A DNA stretch of 64,000 bases from assembly GCF_000024925.1 (NCBI RefSeq), contig NC_013521.1:2542001-2606000 (forward strand), in the 5' to 3' direction. The DNA comes from Sanguibacter keddieii DSM 10542. Lineage in GTDB: Bacteria; Actinomycetota; Actinomycetes; Actinomycetales; Cellulomonadaceae. Positions 26,349 to 34,875 of the stretch are shown here, piece after piece; within the stretch, counting starts at the first letter, position 1, and the number at the start of each line of letters is the position of its first letter. Below the pieces are notes generated by a model, which had not been told where the DNA came from, did not search any database, and saw only the letters and a program-made list of their open reading frames with translations. The translations under genes and the position numbers were made by a program.

Positions 26349-27290
26349 TCAGTCCCGGCGGACGGCTCCGTCCGCGACGAGGACGGCGGGACCGGCGAGC
26401 TCGACGTGGCCGTCCTCGAGCAGCGTGACCCGGACGGTGCCGCCGGGCACGTCGACGAGCCACACGTCCGGTGCGCCGGCCCCGGCCCAGGCACGGACCG
26501 CGAGCGCTGCCGCGCACGCGCCGGTGCCGCAGGAGCGGGTCTCCCCCACCCCCCGCTCGTGGACGCGCATGCGGACACGACCCACGACCGTGCCGTCGAC
26601 GCTGGTCTCCTCGCCGAGCGGCACCACGAGCTCGACGTTGGTGCCCTCGGCGGGCAGCGGGAGCACGTCGGGAGCGGTGTGGAGGTCGGCGCGGTCGAGG
26701 TCGTCGAGGCTCGCGAGGGCCACGACGGTGTGCGGGTTGCCGAGGTCGACGCTGAGCGCGGGGCGTGGGACCTGCGTGCCGGCCGGCTCGAGCCCGCTCA
26801 CGGTCACCTCGGCGTCGAAGCCGTCGCGGACAGCCGCGTCACCTCCGGGGAAGGACCAGACCCCCATGTCGACCGCGTACCAGCCGCTGTCCTCCTTGCG
26901 GACGCGCCGCGCTCCGGCGCGGGTGCCTAGCACGAGCTCGCGGCCGTCGGCGAAGGTCGCGAGCCCGAGCTCTTCGAGGTAGGCGGCGAAGACGCGGACA
27001 CCGTTGCCGCACATCTGGGCGACGGAGCCGTCGGCGTTGCGGTAGTCCATGAACCAGTGCGCCGCGGGCTCGTGCGCGAGCACGGCGCGCCCCTCGGCGA
27101 GGGCGGACGACGGGACCACGCGGATCACGCCGTCGCCGCCGACGCCGGCGCGACGGTCCGCGAGCGCCCGGACGAGCTCGGGGGTGAGGTCGAGCCGTGC
27201 CTCACGGTCGTCGAGGAGCACGAAGTCGTTCTCGGTGCCGTGCCCCTTGGCGAAGGGCAGCGGTGTCGTGGGGACGGTTCCTGAGGTCAT
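26349..27290 (-). CDS. dapF: Diaminopimelate epimerase
   Basis: Converts LL- to meso-diaminopimelate for lysine and peptidoglycan synthesis. 313 residues in two pseudo-symmetric halves. The catalytic cysteines are Cys94 in QMCGNGVR and Cys254 in RSCGTGACA; GNPHTVV and ERGVGETRSCG are also canonical. The ATG overlaps the miaA stop as ATGA, so it is coupled to miaA. The cell therefore makes meso-DAP from LL-DAP, as expected for the epimerase route with dapA and dapB, also in this window. Confidence 0.97.
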   Translation of the reverse strand: MTSGTVPTTPLPFAKGHGTENDFVLLDDREARLDLTPELVRALADRRAGVGGDGVIRVVPSSALAEGRAVLAHEPAAHWFMDYRNADGSVAQMCGNGVRVFAAYLEELGLATFADGRELVLGTRAGARRVRKEDSGWYAVDMGVWSFPGGDAAVRDGFDAEVTVSGLEPAGTQVPRPALSVDLGNPHTVVALASLDDLDRADLHTAPDVLPLPAEGTNVELVVPLGEETSVDGTVVGRVRMRVHERGVGETRSCGTGACAAALAVRAWAGAGAPDVWLVDVPGGTVRVTLLEDGHVELAGPAVLVADGAVRRD

Positions 27291-28261
27291 GACCCCAGAC
27301 TACGGCTCACGGGTCCGTCGGCAGACGGCGGTGGCGTACCGCGGTCGGCCGCCTCGACGATCGCCAGGGCGTCGGCGAGGAGGGTGGGCGACTCGGTCCG
27401 CAGCCAGTGCACCCGGGGGTCGCGCCCGAACCATCCCATCTGCTTGCGCGCGAGGCGCCGGGTGTTCGCGACGATGTCGGTGCGTGCCTGCTCGAGCGTG
27501 GTCTCGCCCGCGAGGTGCCGGAGGACCTCGGCGTACCCGACGGCGCGGGACGCGGTCGTCCCCAGGCCGCGCTCCGCGAGCGCGACGACCTCGTCGACGA
27601 GCCCTCGCTCCCACATGGCGTCGACGCGGGCCTGCGCGCGCTCGTCGAGCAGGGCCCGGTCGACGTCGAGGCCGATCTGGACGGCCGGTCGCACGTACTC
27701 CTGGCGTGGCAGGTTCGCCGAGAAGGGCGCACCGGTCAGCTCGATGACCTCGAGCGCCCGGACGATGCGTCGGGTGTTCCGCGGCTCGACGGCCGCGGCG
27801 GCAGCCGGGTCCCGGGCGGCGAGCTCCTCGTAGAGGCGTCGGGTCCCCTCGGCCTCGGCGCGCGCCTCGAGGGCGGCGCGGACCTGCGGGTCGGTCCCGG
27901 GGAACGTCATGTCGTCGAGGAGCGCACGGAGGTACAGCCCCGAGCCGCCGACCACGAGGGGCCGCGCGCCGCGGCCGGTGATCGCGGCGAGGTCTGCGCG
28001 GGCCTGCGCCTGGTAGGCGGCGACCGAGGCGTCGTCCTGGACGTCGAGGACGTCGAGCTGGTGGTGCACCACACCGCGACGGTCTGCGACCGGCACCTTA
28101 GCGGTGCCGATGTCCATGCCGCGGTAGAGCTGGTACGCGTCGGCGTTGACGATCTCCGGTGGGGAGACCTCCCCACCGGAGGCGGCGAGGGCCTCGGCCA
28201 GGTCGAGCGCGAGGTCGGACTTCCCGGTGGCCGTGGGGCCCACCACTGCAACGATCAGCAC
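27287..28261 (-). CDS. miaA: tRNA dimethylallyltransferase MiaA
   Basis: Adds the isopentenyl group to A37 of tRNAs reading UNN codons. 324 residues: P-loop GPTATGKS at 8-15, NADAYQLYRGMDIGTAK (about 39-55), the DDMTFPGTDP loop and the RVRALEVIELTG-like region. GTG start without a Shine-Dalgarno sequence and with TACCGT 6 nt upstream. Downstream partner enzyme MiaB (methylthiolation of the same base) is encoded at 34876-36549. Confidence 0.96.
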   Translation of the reverse strand: MLIVAVVGPTATGKSDLALDLAEALAASGGEVSPPEIVNADAYQLYRGMDIGTAKVPVADRRGVVHHQLDVLDVQDDASVAAYQAQARADLAAITGRGARPLVVGGSGLYLRALLDDMTFPGTDPQVRAALEARAEAEGTRRLYEELAARDPAAAAAVEPRNTRRIVRALEVIELTGAPFSANLPRQEYVRPAVQIGLDVDRALLDERAQARVDAMWERGLVDEVVALAERGLGTTASRAVGYAEVLRHLAGETTLEQARTDIVANTRRLARKQMGWFGRDPRVHWLRTESPTLLADALAIVEAADRGTPPPSADGPVSRSLGS

Positions 28262-28267
28262 ACCGCG

Positions 28268-28273
28268 ACGGTA
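28268..28273 (-). promoter_or_regulatory. Leaderless -10 element, miaA-dapF
   Basis: TACCGT on the minus strand ends 6 nt before the miaA GTG, predicting a leaderless miaA-dapF transcript. Confidence 0.6.
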
Positions 28274-28324
28274 CAGGCTCGACGGCGGCGTCGGTCACGC
28301 CCCGGCGCCTGTCGCTGCCGTGCC

Positions 28325-28354
28325 TTGGTGCTTGCCGCTGCTTGGACCTAGGGT
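28325..28354 (+). promoter_or_regulatory. Candidate promoter of the YbjN-HSP90-TPR operon
   Basis: TTGGTG (28325-28330) and TAGGGT (28349-28354) are separated by 18 bp. The transcription start would be near 28361, leaving a leader of about 135 nt before the first YbjN gene. Confidence 0.45.
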
Positions 28355-28495
28355 GAACCAGGATCACCGGGGCCGTTGCCCGTCTGCGCGCGCAGCCGCC
28401 TACGACCACGACCGCCGAGGTCCCGTCCGGCGCGCTGCTGCCGGACGGACGCGGCGAGGACGACAGACCGACACCACTGGCAGGAGCACGACACG

Positions 28496-28966
28496 ATGGG
28501 TTTCTTCAACAAGCCGGAGACCGCTCCGGCTCTCACCGGCTCGGGCGACACCGCACCGCTCACCCGCGCGCGCATCGAGTCCTTCCTCGCCGACCAGGGC
28601 TGGAACTACGGGGTCGACCCTGACGGCGACGTCGGCGGCCAGTGGGACGACAACGTCTTCTACTTCTTCCTCATGGGCGAGTCCCACGAGGTCCTGCAGG
28701 TCCGCGGGCGCTGGAAGCACTCCTTCCCCGCGTCCCGCGAGGCGGAGTTCGCGGTGCTGCTCAACGAGTACAACCGTGACCTCATCTGGCCCAAGCTCTA
28801 CGTTCGGGCCGAGGACGAGGAGATCGGCGTCTACGCGGAGGTCTCGACGGACCTCGAGCACGGCGTGAGCGACGCCCAGCTGGGCCAGCTCATCTCCTGC
28901 GGCCTGTTCACCGGTCTGCGCTCCTTCGAGCGCCTGGCCGAGCGCCTCGGCATCCCCGAGGAGTGA
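28496..28966 (+). CDS. YbjN domain protein (first of three)
   Basis: A 156-residue protein dominated by a YbjN domain, a fold resembling type III secretion chaperones. Shared landmarks with the two paralogues at 33604 and 34242 are a DGDVGGQWDD turn, VLQVRGRW, an N-rDLIWPK block, and VYAEVSTDLEHG followed by a final helical region. Start ATG 28496 has AGGAG nine bases upstream. It lies 10 bp before the HSP90-like gene, so it probably serves that operon, perhaps as a client adaptor or co-chaperone; this is inference. Biochemical function unknown. Confidence 0.87.
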   Translation: MGFFNKPETAPALTGSGDTAPLTRARIESFLADQGWNYGVDPDGDVGGQWDDNVFYFFLMGESHEVLQVRGRWKHSFPASREAEFAVLLNEYNRDLIWPKLYVRAEDEEIGVYAEVSTDLEHGVSDAQLGQLISCGLFTGLRSFERLAERLGIPEE

Positions 28967-28976
28967 GAGAGGGCGC

Positions 28977-30902
28977 ATGAGCGAGACGTTCCAGGTCGAC
29001 CTCGGCGGGATCGTCGACCTCCTCGCCCGTCACCTCTACAGCAGCCCGCGCGTCTACCTCCGCGAGCTGCTCCAGAACGCCACCGACGCGATCACCGCGC
29101 TCGACGAGACCTCTGCGACCTCGGAGGGCCCGTCGGACCCGGCCCGCCGGGTCGACGAGGCCGCTGGTGGCGCCGGTGTCGCTGACACCGAGGTGGTTCG
29201 AGGGTCGGTGACGCTGCGCTGCGGCGCCGGAGGGACCCTGGAGGTCTCGGACTCCGGCGTGGGGCTCACGCTCGCCGAGGCGACCGAGCTCCTCGCGACG
29301 ATCGGACGCAGCTCGAAGCGAGACCTCGAGCTCGGCACCGGCCGTGAGCAGTTCCTCGGGCAGTTCGGCATCGGGCTGCTCTCGGCCTTCATGGTGACCG
29401 ACGAGATCGAGCTGGTGTCCCGCTCGTCGCGCACCCCGGACGCCCGCGCGATCCGGTGGACGGGGTATGCCGACGGACGGTACTCGCTCGTCGAGCTGGC
29501 CGACGACGACCCGCGCGCTCCGGCCCGGGCGGGCAGCACGGTGCGCCTGGCGCCGCGCCGAGACCTCGAGCACTGGCTCGAGCCCGCGACCGTCGAGGCC
29601 CTCGCGGTCGACTACGGGTCGCTGCTCCCCGTGGACCTGCGCCTGGAGGTCGAGCAGCCCGACGGGTCGGTCGTGACCAGGTCGCTCAGCGAGACCGATC
29701 TCCCCTGGGAGCGCCGGTACGAGACGGACCGTGCCCGCGAGCTCGCGCTGCGGGAGTACTGCGAGTCGGCCCTCGGGTTCGCGCCGCTGGCGTGCATCCC
29801 CCTCGACCTGCCCGTCGCCGGTCTCAGCGGCGTCGCGTACGTCCTGCCGAGCGCCGTCTCCCCCACCACGAGCAGCGCCCACCGGGTGTACCTCAAGCGC
29901 ATGCTGCTGGGCACCTCGGTCGACGAGCTCCTGCCGCCGTGGGCGTTCTTCGTGCGGTGCGTGGTCAACACCACCGCGGTACGCCCCACGGCGTCGCGCG
30001 AGGGCCTCTACGAGGACGACATCCTCCTGGCGACCCGGGACGCCCTGGGCTCCACGATCCGACGGTGGACGCTCGACACCCTCGCGATGCGCGACGCCGG
30101 CTCCGCCCGGCTGCTCGCCGTGCACCACCTCGCGGTGCGTGCGCTCGCCCTCGTCGACGACGACATGCTCGACCTGGCCGTGGAGGTGCTGCCCTTCGAG
30201 TGCACCACCGGGCAGGCGACCCTCGCCGAGATCCACGAGCGGCACGGTCAGATCCACTTCACCCCGACGGTGGAGGGCTACCGGCGGATCGCGCCCGTCG
30301 CGCACGCCCAGGACCTGCCGGTGGTGAACGCCGGGTACGTCTACGACGCGGACCTGCTCGAGCGGGTCCGGGTGCGTCGTCCGTCGTGGTCGGTGACGCC
30401 GGTCTCGGCCTCGGACGTCTCGCAGGTCCTGCTCCCGCTCGAGCCGCTGCGTGCGCTGGAGACCACGGACGCTCTCGTGAGCATCCGCGGCTCGCTCGCC
30501 GCCGGTGGGTGCGACGTCGACCTGCGGACCTTCGAGCCGTCGCAGATCCCCTCCATGCTGCTCGACGACCGCGACGCGGACCACGAGCAGGAGGTGTCGG
30601 CCGCGGTCTCCGAGGCCGACGACCTGTGGGGCGGGGTCCTCGGCGAGTTCTCCCAGCCGTCGCACCGCCGCCGGCTGATCCTCAACGACGCGAACCCCGC
30701 GGTCCGGGACGTCCTCGGGGTCTCGGACCGTGCGGTCCGGGAGGCCGGTGCGCGTGCGCTCTACGTGACGGCGCTGCTGCAGTCGGGACGTCCGCTCCCC
30801 CTCCACGAGACCGACCTCATGAACGACGCGCTGTCGACGCTCCTGCGCAGCGCGACCGCGGCCCGCGGGGCCGCCGACGACCGCGAAGGCGAGACCACCT
30901 GA
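28977..30902 (+). CDS. HSP90-family ATPase (HtpG-like)
   Basis: GHKL chaperone homologue of 641 residues. The N-terminal ATPase looks intact: LRELLQNATDA (about 29-39) supplies the Glu/Asn/Asp, then DSGVG (about 92-96), GRSSK and GQFGIGL (about 127-133). The middle domain keeps RPTASREGLYED, equivalent to the catalytic-Arg loop of HtpG. An Ala/Gly/Asp-rich insert lies at about 47-75. The C-terminal part diverges from canonical HtpG. Its stop overlaps the TPR gene start by one base. Actinobacterial HSP90-like proteins of this branch are essentially uncharacterised. Confidence 0.9.
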   Translation: MSETFQVDLGGIVDLLARHLYSSPRVYLRELLQNATDAITALDETSATSEGPSDPARRVDEAAGGAGVADTEVVRGSVTLRCGAGGTLEVSDSGVGLTLAEATELLATIGRSSKRDLELGTGREQFLGQFGIGLLSAFMVTDEIELVSRSSRTPDARAIRWTGYADGRYSLVELADDDPRAPARAGSTVRLAPRRDLEHWLEPATVEALAVDYGSLLPVDLRLEVEQPDGSVVTRSLSETDLPWERRYETDRARELALREYCESALGFAPLACIPLDLPVAGLSGVAYVLPSAVSPTTSSAHRVYLKRMLLGTSVDELLPPWAFFVRCVVNTTAVRPTASREGLYEDDILLATRDALGSTIRRWTLDTLAMRDAGSARLLAVHHLAVRALALVDDDMLDLAVEVLPFECTTGQATLAEIHERHGQIHFTPTVEGYRRIAPVAHAQDLPVVNAGYVYDADLLERVRVRRPSWSVTPVSASDVSQVLLPLEPLRALETTDALVSIRGSLAAGGCDVDLRTFEPSQIPSMLLDDRDADHEQEVSAAVSEADDLWGGVLGEFSQPSHRRRLILNDANPAVRDVLGVSDRAVREAGARALYVTALLQSGRPLPLHETDLMNDALSTLLRSATAARGAADDREGETT

Positions 30903-32896
30903 TGCCACGCTCGATCGACGACGTCAACGGCGCGATCATGCGCGTCCGCGACCTGCCGTTCGGCTCTGCCCGCAACGAGGTGGCGGCGTCGCTGGTGCGC
31001 GAGGTCGCCGCCGAGGGGCCCCAGGAGGCCCACGCCTTCGCGCTGTTCGCGCTCACCGAGTCGTACGCGTTCTCCGACGAGGTCGAGAAGGCGTACCTGC
31101 CGTTCACGCAGTCCGTGCGGCTGTGGGACGCCCGCCCCGAGCTCTTCGACGAGCACGACGTCCACTCCTTGTTCTGGTCGTTCAAGTGGATGGTCGGGAA
31201 CCTCATGAGCTTCCCGACCATCTCCGCCACCCAGATCACCTCGACCCTCGACGACATGCGACGCCGGTACCGGCTGGCCGGGAACGGTCTGAGCGCCGTC
31301 AACCACCTCGCGTTCCAGTGGCACCACATGCTCGGCGACGCCGAGCTCCCCGCCGCCTACGACCGGTGGGTCACGACCGAGCGCGACGACTTCTCCCAGT
31401 GCCCGGCGTGCGAGCCCGGCGACCGCACGGCGTACCTCTTCGAGGAGGGCCGGTACGAGGAGGGCATCCGGCTGCTCGAGTCCGCCGAGGAGGCCAAGGC
31501 CTCGTGCCGCTCCGAGCCGGCCGACCGGCTCTCCCAGCTGCAGCTCGCCTACCTCGAGGTCGGCGACGCGGCCGGAGCGGCCCGTGCGCACCGCAGAGGC
31601 CTGCAGACCCTCGCCTCGAGCGGGGAGATGGCCGGCGCCCACGGCCGCCACGTGCAGCTGCTCGCGCGCAGCGGCAACACGGAGGCCGCGCACAGGTTCC
31701 TCTCGGCGTCGTCCACGCTGCTGACCCGGGCCGAGACCCCCGCAGACCGCCTCGCGTACCTCTGCGCTGCCGGCACCGGTGTGAGCGTGCTGCGCCGCCG
31801 CGAGCCGGGGCGCAGCGTGTCCTTCGAGGGGGTGCCTGCGACGACGGTCGCCGACCTCGACGACTGGATGCACGCCGAGGCGCTGGCTCTCGCCACCGCC
31901 TTCGACGCCCGGGGCGGGACCACGGCGTCGGTGGACCGGGTCCTGCGCGCCTGGTCCGGCGACCACAGCGAGCTCGACGTCGACCTCAGCGTGCTCCCCG
32001 GCCTCGGCGGGGGCAGCCAGCCTGCTCTGGGCGACCACGGCCAGGCAGACACGTCGCTGCCGGGAGGCACGGGCGAGACCGCGACACCTGCCTCCGGTGC
32101 CGGCGTCGGCCCGGACGCCCTGGTGTCGGCCGCCGAGTCGGCAGCCGCACGGGACGAGCCGCTCGAGTCAGCACGGCTGTACGCCCAGGCGGCGGACCTG
32201 TTCGTCGCCTCGGGCGAGGCCGAGGCCGCCGGCTTCGCCCTGGCGGAGGCCGCGGCGCTCAGCAGCGCCCTCGGTGACGTCGAGGGCGCGGTGCGGACGT
32301 TCCGGTCCGCCCTCGACCAGCTCGAGGCGGCCGGGACCGGCGTCGAGTACACCGGACCCGTGGTGCGCGCCTACGCACGGGCGTGCGCCGAGGCCGGCGA
32401 GGTCGAGGGCTCGTGGTCGCGGCTCGGTGACGCCGTCCGCGCCGCACGACGCGAGACGGACGCGGCGCGCGGTTCCGTCGCGGCCGTCGACCCTGGCGCG
32501 GAGGGCGCGATGGCGGAGGAGCTCGCCGCTCGCCAGCACCGGGCGCAAGTCCTGGCGGCGGAGCACGCCCAGCTGCTCGACACCCTCGCACGCGCTCACG
32601 CCGCCGCCGGCCTGTCCGACGAGGCGGTCACCGAGGCCACGCAGGCCGCCGAGGCCTTCGCGGGCCTGTCCATGGTGCAGGACGCGGCGCACTCCTTCTG
32701 GCTCGCCGGGAGGCTCCGCCGCGCGGACGGGCAGCTCGAGGAGGCTGTCTGGCTGCTCGAGTCTGCGACCGAGGGCTTCGCGATCGCACGGGCCCAGGCA
32801 CCCCGTGCCGAGACCGTCGGCGAGCTCGTCGAGGTGCTCACCGCGCTCGGCCGCCTCGACGAGGCTCAGGAGCTCGTGCGGCGCCTCGCGGGCTGA
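30902..32896 (+). CDS. TPR-containing protein, HSP90 partner candidate
   Basis: A 664-residue cytoplasmic protein made almost entirely of helices. Helical repeats resembling TPRs recur from about 120 to 280 and again from about 400 to 660. A Gly/Thr-rich spacer (about 365-400) joins the halves. A conserved-looking QCPACEPGDRTAYLFEEGRYEEG segment (about 163-185) is its most distinctive feature. ATG fused to the HSP90 stop as TGATG. Translation coupling and helical-repeat content suggest it acts with the HSP90-like ATPase, as eukaryotic TPR co-chaperones do, but no family-level function is known to me. Confidence 0.85.
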   Translation: MPRSIDDVNGAIMRVRDLPFGSARNEVAASLVREVAAEGPQEAHAFALFALTESYAFSDEVEKAYLPFTQSVRLWDARPELFDEHDVHSLFWSFKWMVGNLMSFPTISATQITSTLDDMRRRYRLAGNGLSAVNHLAFQWHHMLGDAELPAAYDRWVTTERDDFSQCPACEPGDRTAYLFEEGRYEEGIRLLESAEEAKASCRSEPADRLSQLQLAYLEVGDAAGAARAHRRGLQTLASSGEMAGAHGRHVQLLARSGNTEAAHRFLSASSTLLTRAETPADRLAYLCAAGTGVSVLRRREPGRSVSFEGVPATTVADLDDWMHAEALALATAFDARGGTTASVDRVLRAWSGDHSELDVDLSVLPGLGGGSQPALGDHGQADTSLPGGTGETATPASGAGVGPDALVSAAESAAARDEPLESARLYAQAADLFVASGEAEAAGFALAEAAALSSALGDVEGAVRTFRSALDQLEAAGTGVEYTGPVVRAYARACAEAGEVEGSWSRLGDAVRAARRETDAARGSVAAVDPGAEGAMAEELAARQHRAQVLAAEHAQLLDTLARAHAAAGLSDEAVTEATQAAEAFAGLSMVQDAAHSFWLAGRLRRADGQLEEAVWLLESATEGFAIARAQAPRAETVGELVEVLTALGRLDEAQELVRRLAG

Positions 32897-32897
32897 C

Positions 32898-33473
32898 TCA
32901 GCCGAGCCAGCGCTCGGCCAGTGCCCACACCTGCTGCTGTCCGGCGGCCAGGCCCGGGTGGGCGCCCGCTGGCAGCACCGCGTCGTGCGCTGCGAGCGCC
33001 ACCAGCACCAGTCGCCTGCCCGCCAGCACGTCGTCGAGCACGACGGTCTCCGCCTCCGGTCCGCCACGCTCGACCGTCTCGACCGGTCCGTGCCACCCGG
33101 CGAGCGCGAGCAGCGTGACAGCGACGCCCGCCACGACGTCGAGGGACGGTGTCTCGGGAGACCCGGTCCCGAGGGCCCGGGCGTCGAGGCCGCTCGGCAA
33201 CGCTGCTCGGTCGAGGCCGAGAGCACCGAGGTCGGCCCTCCCGTCCGTCGTCCGGAGCGACCGACGGGCCGGGGCCACGACCAGGACAGAGGGCACAGGG
33301 AGCACAGCGGTGCCGCCGTCCTCCGGGCTCGAGCCGGTCGCACCGCTGCGGGCGAGCGCCTCGGAGAGGGAGCCGACGAGCGCGGCGCGCTCTGCCGACC
33401 GCAGGTCCGCCCGTCCGGTCGCTCCCGGGAGCAGGGCGGGCTCCATGACGTGGCGGACGACGGTCGCAGGCAT
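32898..33473 (-). CDS. Hypothetical protein
   Basis: A 191-residue protein, Ala/Leu/Val-rich, with no membrane helix or signal peptide. Third-position GC is high and TACCGT lies 7 nt before the ATG, which supports a real leaderless gene. The succession VLVVAPARRSLRTTDGRADLG, a hydrophobic SLDVVAGVAVTLLALAGWHG and PVE vaguely recalls actinobacterial class III extradiol dioxygenase-like (LigB-like) proteins encoded near miaA/miaB. The metal-ligand N-terminus and characteristic C-terminus are absent, so it would be a degenerate relative at best. Its stop lies one base beyond the convergent TPR gene. Confidence 0.65.
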   Translation of the reverse strand: MPATVVRHVMEPALLPGATGRADLRSAERAALVGSLSEALARSGATGSSPEDGGTAVLPVPSVLVVAPARRSLRTTDGRADLGALGLDRAALPSGLDARALGTGSPETPSLDVVAGVAVTLLALAGWHGPVETVERGGPEAETVVLDDVLAGRRLVLVALAAHDAVLPAGAHPGLAAGQQQVWALAERWLG

Positions 33474-33480
33474 GGGCTCC

Positions 33481-33486
33481 ACGGTA
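33481..33486 (-). promoter_or_regulatory. Leaderless -10 element, hypothetical gene
   Basis: TACCGT on the minus strand ends 7 nt before the ATG at 33473; no Shine-Dalgarno sequence at a useful distance. Confidence 0.5.
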
Positions 33487-33591
33487 CTCCGGCGGTCCCC
33501 CGCTGCCGTCCCGCACCCCTCGACCGCAGCGAGCACCACCAGGTGCGCCCTGTCGTCCCGTCGGCGCGGTGGCCCGGGCTCCGACCGCCTG

Positions 33592-33597
33592 TAGGCT
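33592..33597 (+). promoter_or_regulatory. Leaderless -10 element, second YbjN gene
   Basis: TAGGCT ends 6 nt before the ATG at 33604, identical in sequence and register to the element before the spermidine-synthase-like gene. Confidence 0.65.
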
Positions 33598-33603
33598 TGC
33601 CAG

Positions 33604-34245
33604 ATGGGGCTCTTCAAGGACCGCCGCCACCGCAGGACCGACGACCACTCCGGCGTCCGCGCCTCCCGCCGTGGTACCGCAGGTGGTGACGACGCAGGGG
33701 GTCGTGCAGCCGACGGCAGCGCGGGACAGGTCTCCGACGAGCAGCTGAGGATCGACGTCGAGCAGGTGCTGGCCCGTGAGCTGGGCGCCCTGGTGGACAG
33801 CGCCCCCGAGCCGGGTGTGACGCCGGTGACGCGAGCACGGGTGATCGAGTGGATCACCGACTACGGCTACTCCTACTTCGTCGACTCCGACGGTGACGTC
33901 GGTGGGCTGTGGCACTCGCGGCTGTTCTACTTCCTCCTCTTCGGTGCCCAGACCGAGATCCTCCAGGTGCGCGGTCAGTGGAACCGGGAGATCACGATCG
34001 AGCGGATCGAGGAGGTCCTCGACTTCTGCAACGACTGGAACACCGACCGGATCTGGCCGAAGGCCTACTTCAGGGTGCGTGACAACGGCATGATCCAGGT
34101 GTACGCCGAGGTCTCCGTCGACCTCGAGCACGGTGCGACCGACGAGCAGCTCGACCGGCTGCTCGCCTGCGGGCTGAGCACGTCCGCGATGCTGTTCGAC
34201 ACCCTCGACGGTCTCTACCCCGACCCCGCGGCGGTGGCCCCGTGA
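33604..34245 (+). CDS. YbjN domain protein (second of three)
   Basis: 213 residues with a basic N-terminus (MGLFKDRRHRRTDD), a Gly/Ala/Asp-rich linker to about residue 45, and a YbjN domain from about 75 to 205. The domain shares DGDVGGLW, ILQVRGQW, CNDWNTDRIWPKAYF and EVSVDLEHGA with the first YbjN protein. The basic tail could anchor it to membrane or nucleic acid. It overlaps the third YbjN gene as GTGA, so the two products are made together, perhaps as a heterodimer. Confidence 0.87.
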   Translation: MGLFKDRRHRRTDDHSGVRASRRGTAGGDDAGGRAADGSAGQVSDEQLRIDVEQVLARELGALVDSAPEPGVTPVTRARVIEWITDYGYSYFVDSDGDVGGLWHSRLFYFLLFGAQTEILQVRGQWNREITIERIEEVLDFCNDWNTDRIWPKAYFRVRDNGMIQVYAEVSVDLEHGATDEQLDRLLACGLSTSAMLFDTLDGLYPDPAAVAP

Positions 34246-34826
34246 CGCCCCGACCGCGCCGCGAGTGGCTCGACCGCCTGCTCTCGGCGCTCCCCGAGAC
34301 CACCGCACGCCCCGACGCCAGGTCGGACGCGCCCGCACCCCGCCGGCCGTCCGTGCTCGACGTGCCGACACCGGTCACCCGTGACCGCATCGCCTCGTAC
34401 CTCGGCTCGCGCGGCTACACGTCCAGGCTCGACGAGGACGGCGACATCACCGGCACCTGGGACGGGAACCGCTTCTGGTTCATGCTGCTCGGGGCAGAGA
34501 AGGACATCATCCAGATCCGCGGGCGCTGGCACCGACCGCTCGCCGAGTCGCACCGTGTCGCGACGCTGCAGATCGTCAACGACTGGAACCGGGACCGCAT
34601 CTGGCCGAAGGCCTACGTGCGCCGGGAGAACGGCGCGCTGTCGCTGTACACGGAGCACTCGGTCGACTTCGGCCTGGGCGCCACCCAGGACCAGGTCGAC
34701 CAGACCCTCGCCGGCGGCCTGAGCACCTCGCTGCAGCTGTTCTCCTCCGTCGCAGCGTCGCTGCGGCCGCAGTCCCAAGAGGACATGGACGACCTCGACG
34801 ACAACGACGGCCCGGACGACGACTGA
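34242..34826 (+). CDS. YbjN domain protein (third of three)
   Basis: 194 residues with a YbjN domain from about 45 to 175 (DEDGDITGTW, IIQIRGRW, NDWNRDRIWPKAYV). A strongly acidic C-terminal tail (MDDLDDNDGPDDD) mirrors the basic tail of its partner. The EHSVDFGLGA block replaces the DLEHGA of the other two. GTG start is inside the upstream stop codon (GTGA). Function unknown; the family is linked to stress phenotypes in E. coli, but no molecular role is established. Confidence 0.87.
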   Translation: MTPRPRREWLDRLLSALPETTARPDARSDAPAPRRPSVLDVPTPVTRDRIASYLGSRGYTSRLDEDGDITGTWDGNRFWFMLLGAEKDIIQIRGRWHRPLAESHRVATLQIVNDWNRDRIWPKAYVRRENGALSLYTEHSVDFGLGATQDQVDQTLAGGLSTSLQLFSSVAASLRPQSQEDMDDLDDNDGPDDD

Positions 34827-34875
34827 CCCGCTGGTCCTGCCGGCCTCGTCGGCCTTCTCGGGCTCGTCGGGCCTG

